A stretch of DNA of 64,000 nucleotides from Wallacemonas rigidus (GCA_030849045.1 JASAOL010000555.1:1-64000), one strand, 5' to 3'; positions 19,310 to 29,134 are shown, numbered from the stretch's first letter. Numbers and translations: made by a program. Notes: generated from the letters alone by a model not told the origin.

Positions 19310-19786
19310 TCACATGAGTCCCTTGAGAGGATCGTTCAAGTACTCCAGACGCTTCTTCGCCGGCAGCTTGGCCCAGCGCGTGCACAGAAAGTCCATTCGT
19401 TCACGTAGACCCATGTCGCGCACAGAAGGGTGCGCTTTCAGAATATCGAAGGCAAACGAGGCGACGGGAACGTCGCCGGAGATGTCACGCTGTTGCATGC
19501 GGTCGGCCATGACAAGCACTTCCTTCTCGCGCTTCTCAGACATGTACCCCGGACGGACATGTGCGTTTGTTGCCGGCGCGGCTATTGCGGAGCTGGTGGA
19601 TTTGGCGGCTTTCGATGCTGCACGCACCGTCTTGTTGGTCGGGCTCTGCGTCCGTCGTGCACCAGGAGATTTGGGTGACCGGCCCCTCCCTTTGCGTTTG
19701 GCACCTGCGGCCGCAGCGCTCGCTTTCACAGCAGCGGACGAGCGAGTCACCGCTCCGCCCAGGCAGCACGAGACGCGCCGAAACAT
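19310..19786 (-). CDS. HMG-box-like, kinetoplast-associated-protein-like basic protein
   Basis: With the start at the second Met (MFRRVSCCLGG) the product is 158 residues. An upstream in-frame Met at 19828 would add 14 residues. The short Arg-containing, acid-free N-terminus resembles the cleaved mitochondrial presequences of kinetoplast-associated proteins (KAPs). An Ala/Lys/Arg/Ser/Pro-rich histone H1-like stretch follows (residues about 20-75). The C-terminal 50 residues read like one HMG box, with FAFDILKAHPSVRDMGL, MDFLCTRWAKLP and KKRLEYLNDP. This combination is typical of proteins that condense kinetoplast DNA minicircles. The family assignment is by composition and motif shape, so a nuclear HMG protein is the main alternative. 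Confidence 0.65.
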   Translation of the reverse strand: MFRRVSCCLGGAVTRSSAAVKASAAAAGAKRKGRGRSPKSPGARRTQSPTNKTVRAASKAAKSTSSAIAAPATNAHVRPGYMSEKREKEVLVMADRMQQRDISGDVPVASFAFDILKAHPSVRDMGLRERMDFLCTRWAKLPAKKRLEYLNDPLKGLM

Positions 19787-20122
19787 GATCTGTAGATGGT
19801 CTTTTCCGTTGAGTTCGTCTATGCGCACCTGTTAGGGCATGTGTGTGTGTATGTGTGTGTGTGTGTGTGATGTGTGGAGTGGAGGGAGAGAGGACGGGAA
19901 CAAACTCATATTGAGGGCCTTTTTCTATATTTCTCTTCTTGTGTAGCACCCACAACAGTCCGCAGCGACTAGCTGGGAAAACTCAAGCAGTGCAGTGCGC
20001 ACGCAGTTGCCCCTGTTTCGAAGGTGTCAATGTGCACGTGGGGGAAGGAAGGGAACCGAGAGGGGTGACTGTGCGCTACCTGTTCTTTTTAGTTTACTTT
20101 TCTTCGACCACTATCGTCCCGG
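19787..20122. other. Short intergenic spacer with TG repeat
   Basis: A TG/TA repeat at about 19841-19869 is followed by pyrimidine-poor unique sequence. No gene seen. Confidence 0.6.
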
Positions 20123-21175
20123 TTATTCGAGCAAGACATGGTTCGCCACGAATCGCAGAGCCTCGTCAATAGAATGTGTATCTGTCAGATAGTTGTGTGC
20201 CTCAGCCTTCAGCGTAGCTCTGGTGAGGCACTTGTTCTGCTTCATGTACACTGTGTCCAAGGAAGGAAACACGAAGCCATTCTGCAGAGTGTGTGTGGAG
20301 GAGGCGAGATCGGCGAGGAGGAGAGCGACCACCTGGGCGTCAAGTCCGACGTGGTTGAGATGTACACGTCGAATAGTAGCACGCCACCGTCGCAAAACCG
20401 TAGCGAGGAGAGCCGCCAGTGACTGCGCCTCCGTGGCAGACGGCTCCGTTGCTGCTAGTAGCGGGTTGTTGGTAAGACCGAGCACGCGTAGCGGAGGCAG
20501 GGTCACGTCCTCACTGGTGCTGACAGGTGTGATTCGCTTCCATGACAGCAGCGCCTCTAGCCCAGCGCGACCAACACCATTTGACGCTAGGTGTACACTT
20601 TCAACGAGCGGCAGACGCGGCAGCACGTGCGTCGACAAGCGGCGCAGGCCCTCATCACCGAGATCATTGCACTCTAGATCAAGGCAGGTGAGCTGCGCCG
20701 CCCACATGGAGCACACGGGGGTAGTGAAAAAGAGCGTGTTGAGTGAATTGGCGGGTGTACGCGCGGCATCCACGCAACTCGTCTTGTCATCCACACAGGC
20801 GCTCGTCAGATGGCAGTGACGCACCTGCAGCGTTTTTGTACACTGCGTAAGCGCCGCACGGAGAGCGGTCTTGTCTTCTCCGCCGACATCCTCCAATGCG
20901 TCACGCACGAGCGTGAAAAAGGGACGCTGTGCCGATGACGATAGTGCAGACGCTTCAACTTCCGCTGTGTCAACGCTAGACGGGGAGCCAGCTTCGCAGC
21001 GCTCGCGCTTCCGCTGTGGTGCCTTCAGCAGCCCACACTCGCGATCCAGCTTTAGAATGCAATGATCAGTCGCGTGAGATGAGCCCTTTCGTCTCTTCTC
21101 TTCAAAGGCCGTGAGCTGTGCACGCACGCAGTCTCGTATCACCACGTCATCGTGTGGATGAGCCATTTTATGCAT
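20123..21175 (-). CDS. Leucine-rich-repeat protein
   Basis: The 350-residue product carries ribonuclease-inhibitor-type leucine-rich repeats from about residue 110. Readable units include LQVRHCHLTSACV, LTCLDLECNDLGDEGLRRL, VESVHLASNGVGRAGLEALL, LRVLGLTNNPLL, IRRVHLNHVGLDAQVVALLL and LDTVYMKQNKCLT. The N-terminal 100 residues are charged and carry no recognised domain. Such repeats normally serve as protein-binding surfaces. No enzyme domain, signal peptide or membrane helix is present. An alternative start is Met4 (MAHPHDD, position 21166). Trypanosomatids have many LRR proteins of unknown role, and this one cannot be placed further. Confidence 0.8.
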   Translation of the reverse strand: MHKMAHPHDDVVIRDCVRAQLTAFEEKRRKGSSHATDHCILKLDRECGLLKAPQRKRERCEAGSPSSVDTAEVEASALSSSAQRPFFTLVRDALEDVGGEDKTALRAALTQCTKTLQVRHCHLTSACVDDKTSCVDAARTPANSLNTLFFTTPVCSMWAAQLTCLDLECNDLGDEGLRRLSTHVLPRLPLVESVHLASNGVGRAGLEALLSWKRITPVSTSEDVTLPPLRVLGLTNNPLLAATEPSATEAQSLAALLATVLRRWRATIRRVHLNHVGLDAQVVALLLADLASSTHTLQNGFVFPSLDTVYMKQNKCLTRATLKAEAHNYLTDTHSIDEALRFVANHVLLE

Positions 21176-22471
21176 TTAAGTGTGTTGTTGACGTACTGCT
21201 GACGGTGAGAGTGAAGTGATGTGAAAAACGCGTCTCTCCATACGCCCACCCTCGATTCCTCCTGACGACGAGATGAGTCGGATGCACGTCACTGCCCATG
21301 CGTCCACAGAAATGGGATTTGAAAGAGAGTAAGGCCTTGTCAAAGAGTGAGATTGATGTGGTATGGCGATCGAAGAGACACGCATCACGTCCGGACTGGG
21401 ATGGTGGTAAAGAAGAGATGGGGGAGGAAACACATTCAATCGGCACGTCGAGGCGTGTGATCCAGCCGACGATGTCATCCACACACTCCTTCTCGTTAAG
21501 CACAGGCAAAGGAAGAGACCCGCAGCATGTGCGAAGGTGTCATCGCCCATGTGTCTCCTAAAAATGATTGGGAGCTGTGCGCTCACAGGTGTGTGGCCCT
21601 AATGTGTACGCGCATCGTGCACGCACAGCTGCTCAAGGGTGCTCGTTGAGTTGATGGCACTGCGTCCTTTTGTGTTTTGCTCCTTTCACTTCTGAGATGA
21701 GTGTCCCTTTCGTGGTTGGTGTGCCTCGAATTCTTTGGCTGTTCTGGTTAGTTTCGTGGCGTCTGTTCTGATATCTGTTTACCAGTGCGGTGGTGAGCGC
21801 GACGCATGCACGCAGAGAATAAGAATGAGGCGCGTTGCTGGGTGACTGAAGAAACCCATTCGCAAAGCGCCTTCCAGGTTCTTGCTTCGGGTGCGTACGT
21901 TGCGGCGTGACCGTGGAAAAGGAGGTGAAGGCGGAAGTGTCCTTCACGCGTTGATACACGTCGTCCCACACTCGCCGCATATGTCGATGAGATCATCTGT
22001 GAGTACGTGCAGCAAGGTCCACGTGCATAAGCGTGTGTGTCCCTCTGCGTCTGTGTGTGTGTGTGTGTGTGTCCACCATAAGGCGGTGTCAAAGGCGGCA
22101 CGCGAGCCAGGTCAGAGAAGCGGCGGCACGCAATAAGACGGCGGATGGGAAAGGAAACAATCATCCTCGTGTGCGACGCATCGCAGTGTGCGAACGAGGA
22201 GGAACGCACAAGATAAGCGACACAATTAGACTTATTTCGCTTCGGAGAGACGGACACTACATGTACTGTTTCAGGAGGAAGTGCAAGAGGGAAGTGCGCA
22301 CATCGCGAAAGATGGTAATCACGGACTACAGGATCACTGTGAGTCTTCTTTTTATTTTTTATTTTCGCGCCACCACCCGTTCCCATTCTTTTCTCTGTCA
22401 TTTGTACGTCAAAATACGCACATACACACGCCCCCACGCGCGCTGAGGAGGTAAAGAAACGGGTAGCTCAG
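21176..22471. other. Long intergenic spacer (1.3 kb)
   Basis: Contains a TG repeat at 22052-22072 and A/T-rich stretches around 22340-22365. Two or three overlapping leftward frames of 113-229 codons exist, but they translate microsatellite (His-Thr repeats) and lack domain-like sequence. Most is probably the 3' UTR of the RRM gene plus the 5' flank of the LRR gene. Confidence 0.55.
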
Positions 22472-24010
22472 TTACGAACGGCGATGGCCGTAACTGAATT
22501 TATTTGGTAGGGGTGGGGGAGGCGGTGGGGGCGGCAAGGCAGGATGAAAGCCTCCACTGACCATCATGGGCCCCATCGGACCAAAGCCCATAGTAGGCAT
22601 CATTCCGGGCATCATTCCAGCCATCATCTGATGCCCGCGCACGCCGCCTCCGTCCTGGCCCGCGTACGGCACCTGTGGCGCAGCGTTCGGATGGAAAACA
22701 GCGTGGGGGGGCAGAGGGGGAGGGGCGGCTACCGCCGCGACAGTCGGCGGTGGAGGCACCTGCACCGCAATGGGTGCGGCTGTCTGTGGTGGCGCCTGTG
22801 CATTGGTGGCAGCGGCCGCCGACTGTGGAGCGGTCTGGAGGACGGGGCCCACAATGTTCAGCGCCCCCACTCTGGTTCGATCGAGCCGTGCGGTAAAAAT
22901 CCGCGGGTCGCCACAGTAAAACTGTCGAGGACAGAGCGCGATGGGCAGGCAAACGAACAAGTCAGTCTCCGACGTCACGAAGGACAAGTCTTGTGCCGGT
23001 GGCATGCTTTGCGGAGGGGACGGATGGGGTGATGTCGCTGTCACCGAGGGCGTGGCCGTCGCACCACTTGGCACGGCCTCTTTACCCAGAACAGGCTCGC
23101 TGGATCCAAAGGTCTTCTCATGTGGAGGGCGGGGAGTGCTGGAAGGCGAAGGGTATGGTGGTGGCTGTGAATGAGCCGAAACAGGCAAGACTGGTGGGTC
23201 CGCCGAGGTGATCGGCAGTGGTGGTGCAGGTGGTGGAGGCGGTGGAGGCGGCGGAGGCGGCGGAGGCGAGTCCATCGCCAGCCTGGTCGGCAGTGGATCA
23301 ATGAGACGTAGGATAGGGTCGAGTGCGCGAACAGACACGCTTGTCGGGTCTTCGAGTTCGGCGACAGGCTTTTTCTTAGCGGAGGCACCACCCTCGCGCT
23401 CGTCTTTGTGGCGTCGCTGGCGGTGGTGACGACTGGATGGCGATGACCCACTGGACTCACGGCTACGCGATGACTCCAGTGAGCTGTGGCGCCGGCGCTT
23501 CCGGTCGGGCCTGGTTACGCTATCACGATCGCGGGCACGATCACCCTGACGATCACCCGGCCGACCACCTTGACGATCACTTTGGCAATCACTTTGGCGA
23601 TCACGCTGACGGTCACCCGACCGATCACCTTGACGGCCACCCTGACGATCGTGATGACGATCACGGTCCCTGTCACGGTCCCTTTCACGGTCACCGCGGT
23701 GATCCTCACCTTTGTCTTTGGCACTACTAGAGCCGATGTCACGGGTACTGTTCACAACGATGCGATGACCGTTGATGGAGTAGGGGCCCTTTTCTAGTAC
23801 TTTCGGCGTGGGGCGGTCGAAGACGATCCAGCCAAAGCTACGCTTCTCACCATTCTCTTCAGCCCGACCGCGCTGAAAACTGACGACGCGGCCGACGTGG
23901 GCAAGCGCCGCTTGCAAGTCCGCCAGCTTATGTTGTGGAAGCAGCTGCCCGACAAAGAACCGGGTATGCTGCGCATCTCCGCGCTGGTGGGTACTTTTGC
24001 CACGACTCAT
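22472..24010 (-). CDS. RRM protein with DR-repeat, poly-Pro and Met/Gly-rich tail
   Basis: The 512-residue protein has one RNA-recognition motif at residues 17-90, with RNP2 as FFVGQL and RNP1 as KRSFGWIVF. A highly charged Arg-Asp/Gln repeat follows (about 101-165, tetrapeptide rhythm x-D-R-Q or G-D-R-x), then an RS-like stretch (about 172-200), a run of 13 prolines (near 240), Pro-rich sequence, and a C-terminus with MMAGMMPGMMPTMG and another proline run. This is the layout of SR-type splicing or polyadenylation factors, so a role in trans-splicing or 3'-end formation is likely but unproven. The start at 24010 is preferred. Upstream the frame only translates a pyrimidine tract, and a CCAG acceptor (plus-strand CT at 24025-24026) lies 15 nt before it. 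Confidence 0.8.
   Translation of the reverse strand: MSRGKSTHQRGDAQHTRFFVGQLLPQHKLADLQAALAHVGRVVSFQRGRAEENGEKRSFGWIVFDRPTPKVLEKGPYSINGHRIVVNSTRDIGSSSAKDKGEDHRGDRERDRDRDRDRHHDRQGGRQGDRSGDRQRDRQSDCQSDRQGGRPGDRQGDRARDRDSVTRPDRKRRRHSSLESSRSRESSGSSPSSRHHRQRRHKDEREGGASAKKKPVAELEDPTSVSVRALDPILRLIDPLPTRLAMDSPPPPPPPPPPPPPAPPLPITSADPPVLPVSAHSQPPPYPSPSSTPRPPHEKTFGSSEPVLGKEAVPSGATATPSVTATSPHPSPPQSMPPAQDLSFVTSETDLFVCLPIALCPRQFYCGDPRIFTARLDRTRVGALNIVGPVLQTAPQSAAAATNAQAPPQTAAPIAVQVPPPPTVAAVAAPPPLPPHAVFHPNAAPQVPYAGQDGGGVRGHQMMAGMMPGMMPTMGFGPMGPMMVSGGFHPALPPPPPPPPLPNKFSYGHRRS
23515..23705. repeat. 12-bp tandem coding repeat (GDRQ-type)
   Basis: On the plus strand the unit is close to GACGATCACCCT, with about ten to thirteen degenerate copies; the minus strand encodes four-residue units such as GDRQ. 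It lies inside the RRM-protein gene and is the source of the charged DR domain. Confidence 0.75.
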
Positions 24011-25493
24011 TCCTGCCGTATAGACTGGGGCGAGAAGGAGTGGACGAAGAAGAAAACAAAAAAAGTGGAGAGTGAGAGTGAGAGTAAGAGAAGGTAAAGG
24101 AAAAAGGGAAAGGAAAAGGAAAAGGAGGAAGCGTAGCGAGTAGTGGAGACTGGCGTGATACCAGAAGTCGACAGTGAATGCGGTGCGGAGACACCAAACC
24201 ACAGTAGATCAGAGGATGAAGGATACAACGGGAAAGCTATCGTCTTCCAGGTAAATATCAGGTGATCAGCAGACACTGCTGAGTAGACATGCACAGCTTG
24301 GAGGAAACACGTCCTCTCGATGTTTCGCGTCCGCTTGCTGCCTTGTGATGCACTTCGTGAGGACCCATATACAGTGTTTGCTATCAAGCGCACGGCGTTC
24401 TCTGCTCATCAGCTGCTCGTGTGTTGATACCTCATCTGCGCGGTCGTGTCCATGACAGTGTCTAGGTGCCATTGCTCTTGTTAATGTGTGTGTGTGTGTT
24501 TATTGTGATTGTTCTTGGTTTTGGTTTTGTTTTGGTTTTTTATTGTTGATTGTTTGCGAGTGATGTGGTGTGCCTAATTTTAGCGGCGTCGACCACTGTT
24601 ATTACTTTATTCATTGAGGTCCAAAATCAGCCAATTCTCAAACACAAATTTTGAGTTGTCCAAGCGATAGAGAGAGAGGAGAGAAGCATCACAGATCTGA
24701 TTTTCTGTTCTCTCTCTCTCTCTCTTTGTTCACAGCCACTGCGCGCAAGCATGTACGCGTGCGTGCAACGTTGATTTCTATCCGTACCAACATGAACCAA
24801 AGAGGGGGTTTCTTCCTTTCGTCCATTTTTACTTATGTTCATCACGTTGGTGTACTGGATCCTTGACGGCTCCTTCTTTCATCGTCTCCCTCTCTCTCCC
24901 TGAAGTGCCAGTGGGCGTTCGCCACCGTCGTCTACTCTCATCGCGTGCAACCACTTCCTCTTCCTCTCTTTTGATCTCCACACATTCACCTCGCGCAGCT
25001 ATTTCGCCTCCATCCACGTGCATTGGCTTCGCGTCGCTGTTCGCAGGTCATTGTTGTTGTTGTTGTTTTCTTTTTGGCACTGTCCCAGTCAACCGTCAAC
25101 GATGTGTGAATGCTAGAGGTGGGGCAAAAGAAAAAAATGCGAAATTGAAAGAGGGAAAAAAGGTCGGGAGAACACGAGAACACGAAAGAATGCTCATTGT
25201 ACGTCTCGGCACCGCCCACTCAGGAGTAGTACAAGGACAGTCAATAAGCAGCCACAGATCGATCACGATTGCGAGAGCGTGAGGGGGGGTGGCAGAGAGG
25301 ACTCGAAAAGCGTGGAGAAATGGAAAGAGAGCGAGGGAACACGCACGCACTACAACGGCAAAGAGCGTGCAAGTGGGAGGAAGAAAGAAGAATTTAAAAA
25401 AAAAATGATAAGGAAGGGCAAATAGGGGAAAACAAAGACGCCAAGCGACGACGAGGAAAAGGGCGACAGGCTGCGCTGTGCCCACTCCAGTCA
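24011..25493. other. Long intergenic spacer (1.5 kb) with inverted GA/CT tracts
   Basis: Starts with the splice signal of the RRM gene. It then holds TG at 24485-24500, a TTTTG-rich stretch at 24512-24552, and a GA tract (24667-24684) facing a CT tract (24707-24727) that could pair as a hairpin. GTT repeats lie at 25050-25068, and A-rich runs near 25391-25405. No gene was recognised. This is the longest spacer of the left unit. Confidence 0.55.
24025..24121 (-). promoter_or_regulatory. Trans-splice acceptor and pyrimidine tract of the RRM gene
   Basis: On the sense strand a nearly pure pyrimidine tract of about 90 nt (CCTTTTCC-type repeats, then CTCTTACTCTCACTC and a T7 run) ends in CCCCAG, and the ATG follows 15 nt later. 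This is the clearest spliced-leader acceptor in the left unit. Confidence 0.7.
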
Positions 25494-27158
25494 TTACTGC
25501 TCCGCCGCACCACCCTCGGCATCGTCGTCGGCCGCCTGCTGCGGTGCCGCCTTCTCCTTTTCCTGGCGCAGCTTGATGCCAGAGACAACATCGTCGACAC
25601 GCAATATCATGGAGGCTGCCTCGATGGAGGTTTTCAGTGCCTGAATCTTGACAGCCGCTGGCTCCACAATCTTGAGTGTGCGCACGTCCGCAATATTGCC
25701 AGTGAGTCCGTCGATACCCCAGTACCATGCCTCCGGGTCGGCGTGACGTGCACGCAGGTCGGTAACCGTTCGGATGACGTTGGCACCGCAGTTGCTCGTC
25801 AGAATGCGGGGAATCACTTCAAGGGCCATGGCCACTGCCTGGTACGCGGCCTGCTCGACGCCACTAATCGACTTGGCGTTGGCCATCAGGCGAGACGACA
25901 CGTGCATCTCGCAGGATGCCGCACCGTACACAATGCGAGGCTCGAGGATGATGTTCCGCGCGACGCACATGGCGTCGTGAAGGTTGCGCTCCATCTCGTT
26001 CAGTGTGTCCTTGCTCGCACCACGGAGAATGATGCTGCAGGCGGAGCCAGTAGGGCAGCCCGTGATGAACGTGAAGTAGTCGTCACCGACCTTCTTGATC
26101 TCGAAGAGACCCGCCGTGCCAATGTGCTTGTCTGTGAGCTCCTCGACGCGGCTCACTATCGTGGCGCCGGTCGCACGTGCGATACGGTTGTTGTCTGTCT
26201 TGCGGAGACGGCGAATGCAGGTGATGCCCGCCTTGTAGAAGAAGTGCGCAGCCAGATCAGAAGCACCCTTCTCCGTGATGACTACGTCGGGCTTGAAGGA
26301 GATGATGACATTGCAAATCGTGCGCACGTAGTCCTCCTCCTGCTTCAGCAGCTCCTCCCAGTCGGTGTCCTTGGTGACCTCGACGTTGATGGCCGTCTCA
26401 GGCTTCTTGTACTCAAGAGGGCAATCCAGTAGAAGGATGCGCGGCTTTTCAATAACGCGGCGCATCTTCTGATGAATGTGGTCTTTGTTGAACATGACGC
26501 CATCAAGCACCTCGCTGTCCTGAATCGACCCACCGGGGATCTTCTCGACTTTGGCGTAGCGCTTGATGTCGATGTCCTTGACGCCGGTAACAGGATTCAC
26601 CTGCACCACGCGCAGTGTGGCCTGCACAGCCATGCGGCACATAAGCTCCTCCTCGCGGGAGTTGAACTTGGTGCCAAGACACGCACGCACAACCTGCTCG
26701 AGCTGCTCCTGGTCATCAGGGTTGATAGAGGTGGCGATCTTCTCCACAACAGCAAGCGCGTCCTGCAGCGCGAGCGTGAATCCCTTGACAATCTTCAGAG
26801 GGTGAATGTTGCGCTCGAGAAGAGGCTGCGCAAGGCTCAAGATCTCACCAGTGAGGATGATGACAGACGTCGTACCGTCACCGACCTCCTCGTCCTGCGC
26901 GCGCGCCAGCTCCAGCATGTGCTTTGCCGCTGGATGCACCACGTCAATCTCACGAAGAATGGAGTTGCCATCATTGGTGAGGACAGTGCCACCCATGGGA
27001 TCTAGAATCATCTTGAGCATCGCGCATGGGCCGAGAGTGCTGCTGATGAGGCTCGCGACTGTCTTGGCGGCCTCGATGTTGTTCATCTGGGCCTTGCGGC
27101 CAGACTCACGCTCCATGCGCTGGTTCACCACAATAACAGGCTGGCGAGGTTGCATCAT
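25494..27158 (-). CDS. CCT3: T-complex protein 1 subunit gamma
   Basis: The product (554 residues) is the gamma subunit of the cytosolic CCT/TRiC chaperonin, which folds actin, tubulin and other proteins inside a two-ring ATP-driven chamber. The group II chaperonin signatures are intact: TLGPCAMLKM at 41-50, GGTVLTNDGNSIL around 56-68, and the ATPase motif VGDGTTSVI at 92-100. The segment FNKDHIHQKMRRVIEKPRI with LLLDCPLEYKK is diagnostic of the gamma subunit. The length matches the family (about 545-555) and the C-terminus ends in a variable Gln/Ala/Asp tail. The frame is complete. It lies next to the SIR2rp2-like gene in the leftward unit. Confidence 0.95.
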   Translation of the reverse strand: MMQPRQPVIVVNQRMERESGRKAQMNNIEAAKTVASLISSTLGPCAMLKMILDPMGGTVLTNDGNSILREIDVVHPAAKHMLELARAQDEEVGDGTTSVIILTGEILSLAQPLLERNIHPLKIVKGFTLALQDALAVVEKIATSINPDDQEQLEQVVRACLGTKFNSREEELMCRMAVQATLRVVQVNPVTGVKDIDIKRYAKVEKIPGGSIQDSEVLDGVMFNKDHIHQKMRRVIEKPRILLLDCPLEYKKPETAINVEVTKDTDWEELLKQEEDYVRTICNVIISFKPDVVITEKGASDLAAHFFYKAGITCIRRLRKTDNNRIARATGATIVSRVEELTDKHIGTAGLFEIKKVGDDYFTFITGCPTGSACSIILRGASKDTLNEMERNLHDAMCVARNIILEPRIVYGAASCEMHVSSRLMANAKSISGVEQAAYQAVAMALEVIPRILTSNCGANVIRTVTDLRARHADPEAWYWGIDGLTGNIADVRTLKIVEPAAVKIQALKTSIEAASMILRVDDVVSGIKLRQEKEKAAPQQAADDDAEGGAAEQ

Positions 27159-27779
27159 TTTCCTTCTGCTGCTAGTCTTTCTTTTGTTGATTCCTGACGG
27201 ATCTGTTGGGCTAGAGGCGGCTGAAGATAAGGAAGATATGTGGTCGGTATCTTTTGACTACCGTGTGTGTGCGTACGTGTATGATGATTGCTGCCCAGTG
27301 AAACGCAGAGGAGATCGATGAGACAGCGGGAAACGTGGGGATAGAGAATGGAGAACAAAGCCAGTTTGAGGGTATCCACAGCGAAAGGTAAGGGGTGCGC
27401 GTGGTCGCACGATGAAGAAGCCTGTGTTCAGTGGGTAAGAAGATGGCGCAAAGCGACTAAATGGTGCGCACACATGATTGAGACTATGGTTTCTGTTTGA
27501 CCAGATACCCACGTGTTTTGTCCTGCTTTGTTCAAGTTGATGCATTTGTCACCGCGTGTGTGGGATATAGATACGCGACGATGATCGTACGCGTTTTGGT
27601 ACCTTCTCCCCCGCATGTGTATACGCGCAGATCTGGAGAAACGAGCAAGCAAGAGGAAAGAAAGGAATGAGGAAATGGATGCTGAAAAAAAAAAAAAGAT
27701 GTATACATACGTGCGTGTATGTGTGTGTATGTGTGTATGTGTGTATGTCAATCGCAAGCGGATAGGAAGCTAGGTTTGT
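27159..27779. other. Intergenic spacer
   Basis: Holds an A13 run at 27685-27697 and TG/TATG repeats at about 27700-27750, just beyond the stop codon of the sirtuin gene in plus orientation. No gene seen. Confidence 0.6.
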
Positions 27780-28697
27780 TTAATCTTCGTGGCCGATAAG
27801 CAGACGTGCTGTCTCAGCGATCACAGCGGACGTCGTGTCTGTATCCAGTTTGATATCTGCCAAGTCGTCACCGCGAGTGATACCCTGGTTAACTATAGCC
27901 ACAGGTACACCCGCTTCCTTGGCGGCGGCTACATAACGGTAGGCACTGTAGACTTGCAGCGACGTGCCGACGCACACCAAGCACGACGCTTTCCGCACCG
28001 CATCCATCGTCCGCGCCACGACCGGCACCGGCACATTCTCACCAAAAAGCACCACATGGGGCTTTAGGTATCCTCCGCACTGCGAGCAATTCACCAGCTC
28101 CATGGCCTCTATCAGTTCTGGAGGTGCGTTGTAATCGCCGTCGGGACGGATTCGCGAAGCATCAGCGATGTATGTATCGTACAGCGATTTGTTGGCCTCA
28201 CGCAGTTCGCGTTGAAAATGCGCACGCGGTATGACATGGCCACAACTCATGCAAACGGCCAAGTGAATATTGCCGTGTATTTCCTCCACGCCGTAGTTGC
28301 TGGTCACGTACTTGCGGTAGCCTTCCTCGCTGCGGTCACCCCTTCCGCCATGAAAAGCGAGGTGATGCAGGCCATCCACGTTTTGAGTCAGCAGATGAGA
28401 AAAGATGCCAGCCTTGCAAAGAGCATACAAGCCCATGTGCGTTGGATTGCAAGAGGCGCCGGACATTGTCCCATAGCCAAGCATACTCCGCACCCAATAC
28501 CTCTTTTTTTGGTACTCAGTCGTGGTAAACTGCTGGAAGGTGAGCGGCACGAAGTCTTCACGACGGTAACGCCCATGTGGGCCGCGATAGTCGGGAATCC
28601 CGCTCTCTGTACTGCACCCAGCACCCGTGAGCACCACAGCCCTCGCGCAGCCGTTTCGCTCCAAGAAGTGGGCTAGTGTCCCCGGTGCGGTTCTCAT
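27780..28697 (-). CDS. SIR2rp2: SIRT4-like sirtuin, probable SIR2rp2
   Basis: This complete 305-residue protein is an NAD-dependent Sir2-family enzyme. Signatures seen are GAGCSTESGIPDYRG (25-39, NAD-binding), TQNVDGLHH (104-112) and the catalytic His141 in EEIHGN. Two zinc Cys pairs are present (149/152 in CMSCG and 204/207 in CSQCG), as is GTSLQVYSAYRY (about 244-255). The block YRREDFVPLTFQQF with RYWVRSMLGY is of the class II type, like human SIRT4. Trypanosomatids have one such paralogue, SIR2rp2, reported as mitochondrial. SIRT4-type enzymes act as lipoamidase, ADP-ribosyltransferase or weak deacylase; which applies here cannot be read from sequence. The N-terminus is short and holds only two Arg, so mitochondrial import is plausible rather than evident. 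Confidence 0.9.
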   Translation of the reverse strand: MRTAPGTLAHFLERNGCARAVVLTGAGCSTESGIPDYRGPHGRYRREDFVPLTFQQFTTTEYQKKRYWVRSMLGYGTMSGASCNPTHMGLYALCKAGIFSHLLTQNVDGLHHLAFHGGRGDRSEEGYRKYVTSNYGVEEIHGNIHLAVCMSCGHVIPRAHFQRELREANKSLYDTYIADASRIRPDGDYNAPPELIEAMELVNCSQCGGYLKPHVVLFGENVPVPVVARTMDAVRKASCLVCVGTSLQVYSAYRYVAAAKEAGVPVAIVNQGITRGDDLADIKLDTDTTSAVIAETARLLIGHED

Positions 28698-29134
28698 GTG
28701 GGATCACAGGTCACGGTACCTTTGCCTTTGTCTTGCGGAGGGGGCCTACTCGGAGAGAAACGATTGAGACAGAAGAAAAAAAAATTGAGGAGAAAGTAAA
28801 ACAGGTAATGAAGCAGTAGCAGCGAGGGGGAGGAAGAAAGGAGAGAAAAGGGAAAAGGGAAAAGGGAAAAGAGTGAAGAATGGCACACAGATAGCTGCGT
28901 ATAGTTTTGACTCCTCTTGCTTCTCATTTGATATTTCGTCTAGTCGGGTTTAGAGCGAGAGAAAAAAAAAGGGGTCATCTGCGGTACATGGATGTCTCCA
29001 TTCACGAGTGTAAGTCGAAGTAAGTTTTTATGACGTCGATCATGAGGTCATCACCTGTGTGGTGTTCATCTTGCTGCCGTTCATGTGCAGACAGAGTGGG
29101 TTGTGAATCTGTGACGTGTGCAAAAAAAAAAAAA
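28698..29134. other. Intergenic spacer with purine tracts
   Basis: GGGAAAA is repeated three times at 28850-28870 within a purine tract (28825-28880), which is the sense pyrimidine tract for the sirtuin gene. An A13 run at 29122-29134 directly abuts the stop codon of the next gene. No gene seen. Confidence 0.65.

Noticed and set aside
21748-22437. Leftward 229-codon frame between the LRR and RRM genes
   Set aside because: It translates a TG microsatellite as His-Thr repeats and shows no conserved-looking block; more likely untranslated region.
24011-24202. N-terminal extension of the RRM protein with an apparent signal peptide
   Set aside because: The Leu/Phe/Ser-rich stretch is a translated pyrimidine tract that ends in a splice acceptor 15 nt before the next Met. 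The same reasoning removes extensions at 31307-31480, 50981-51151, 58145-58252 and 60131-60277.
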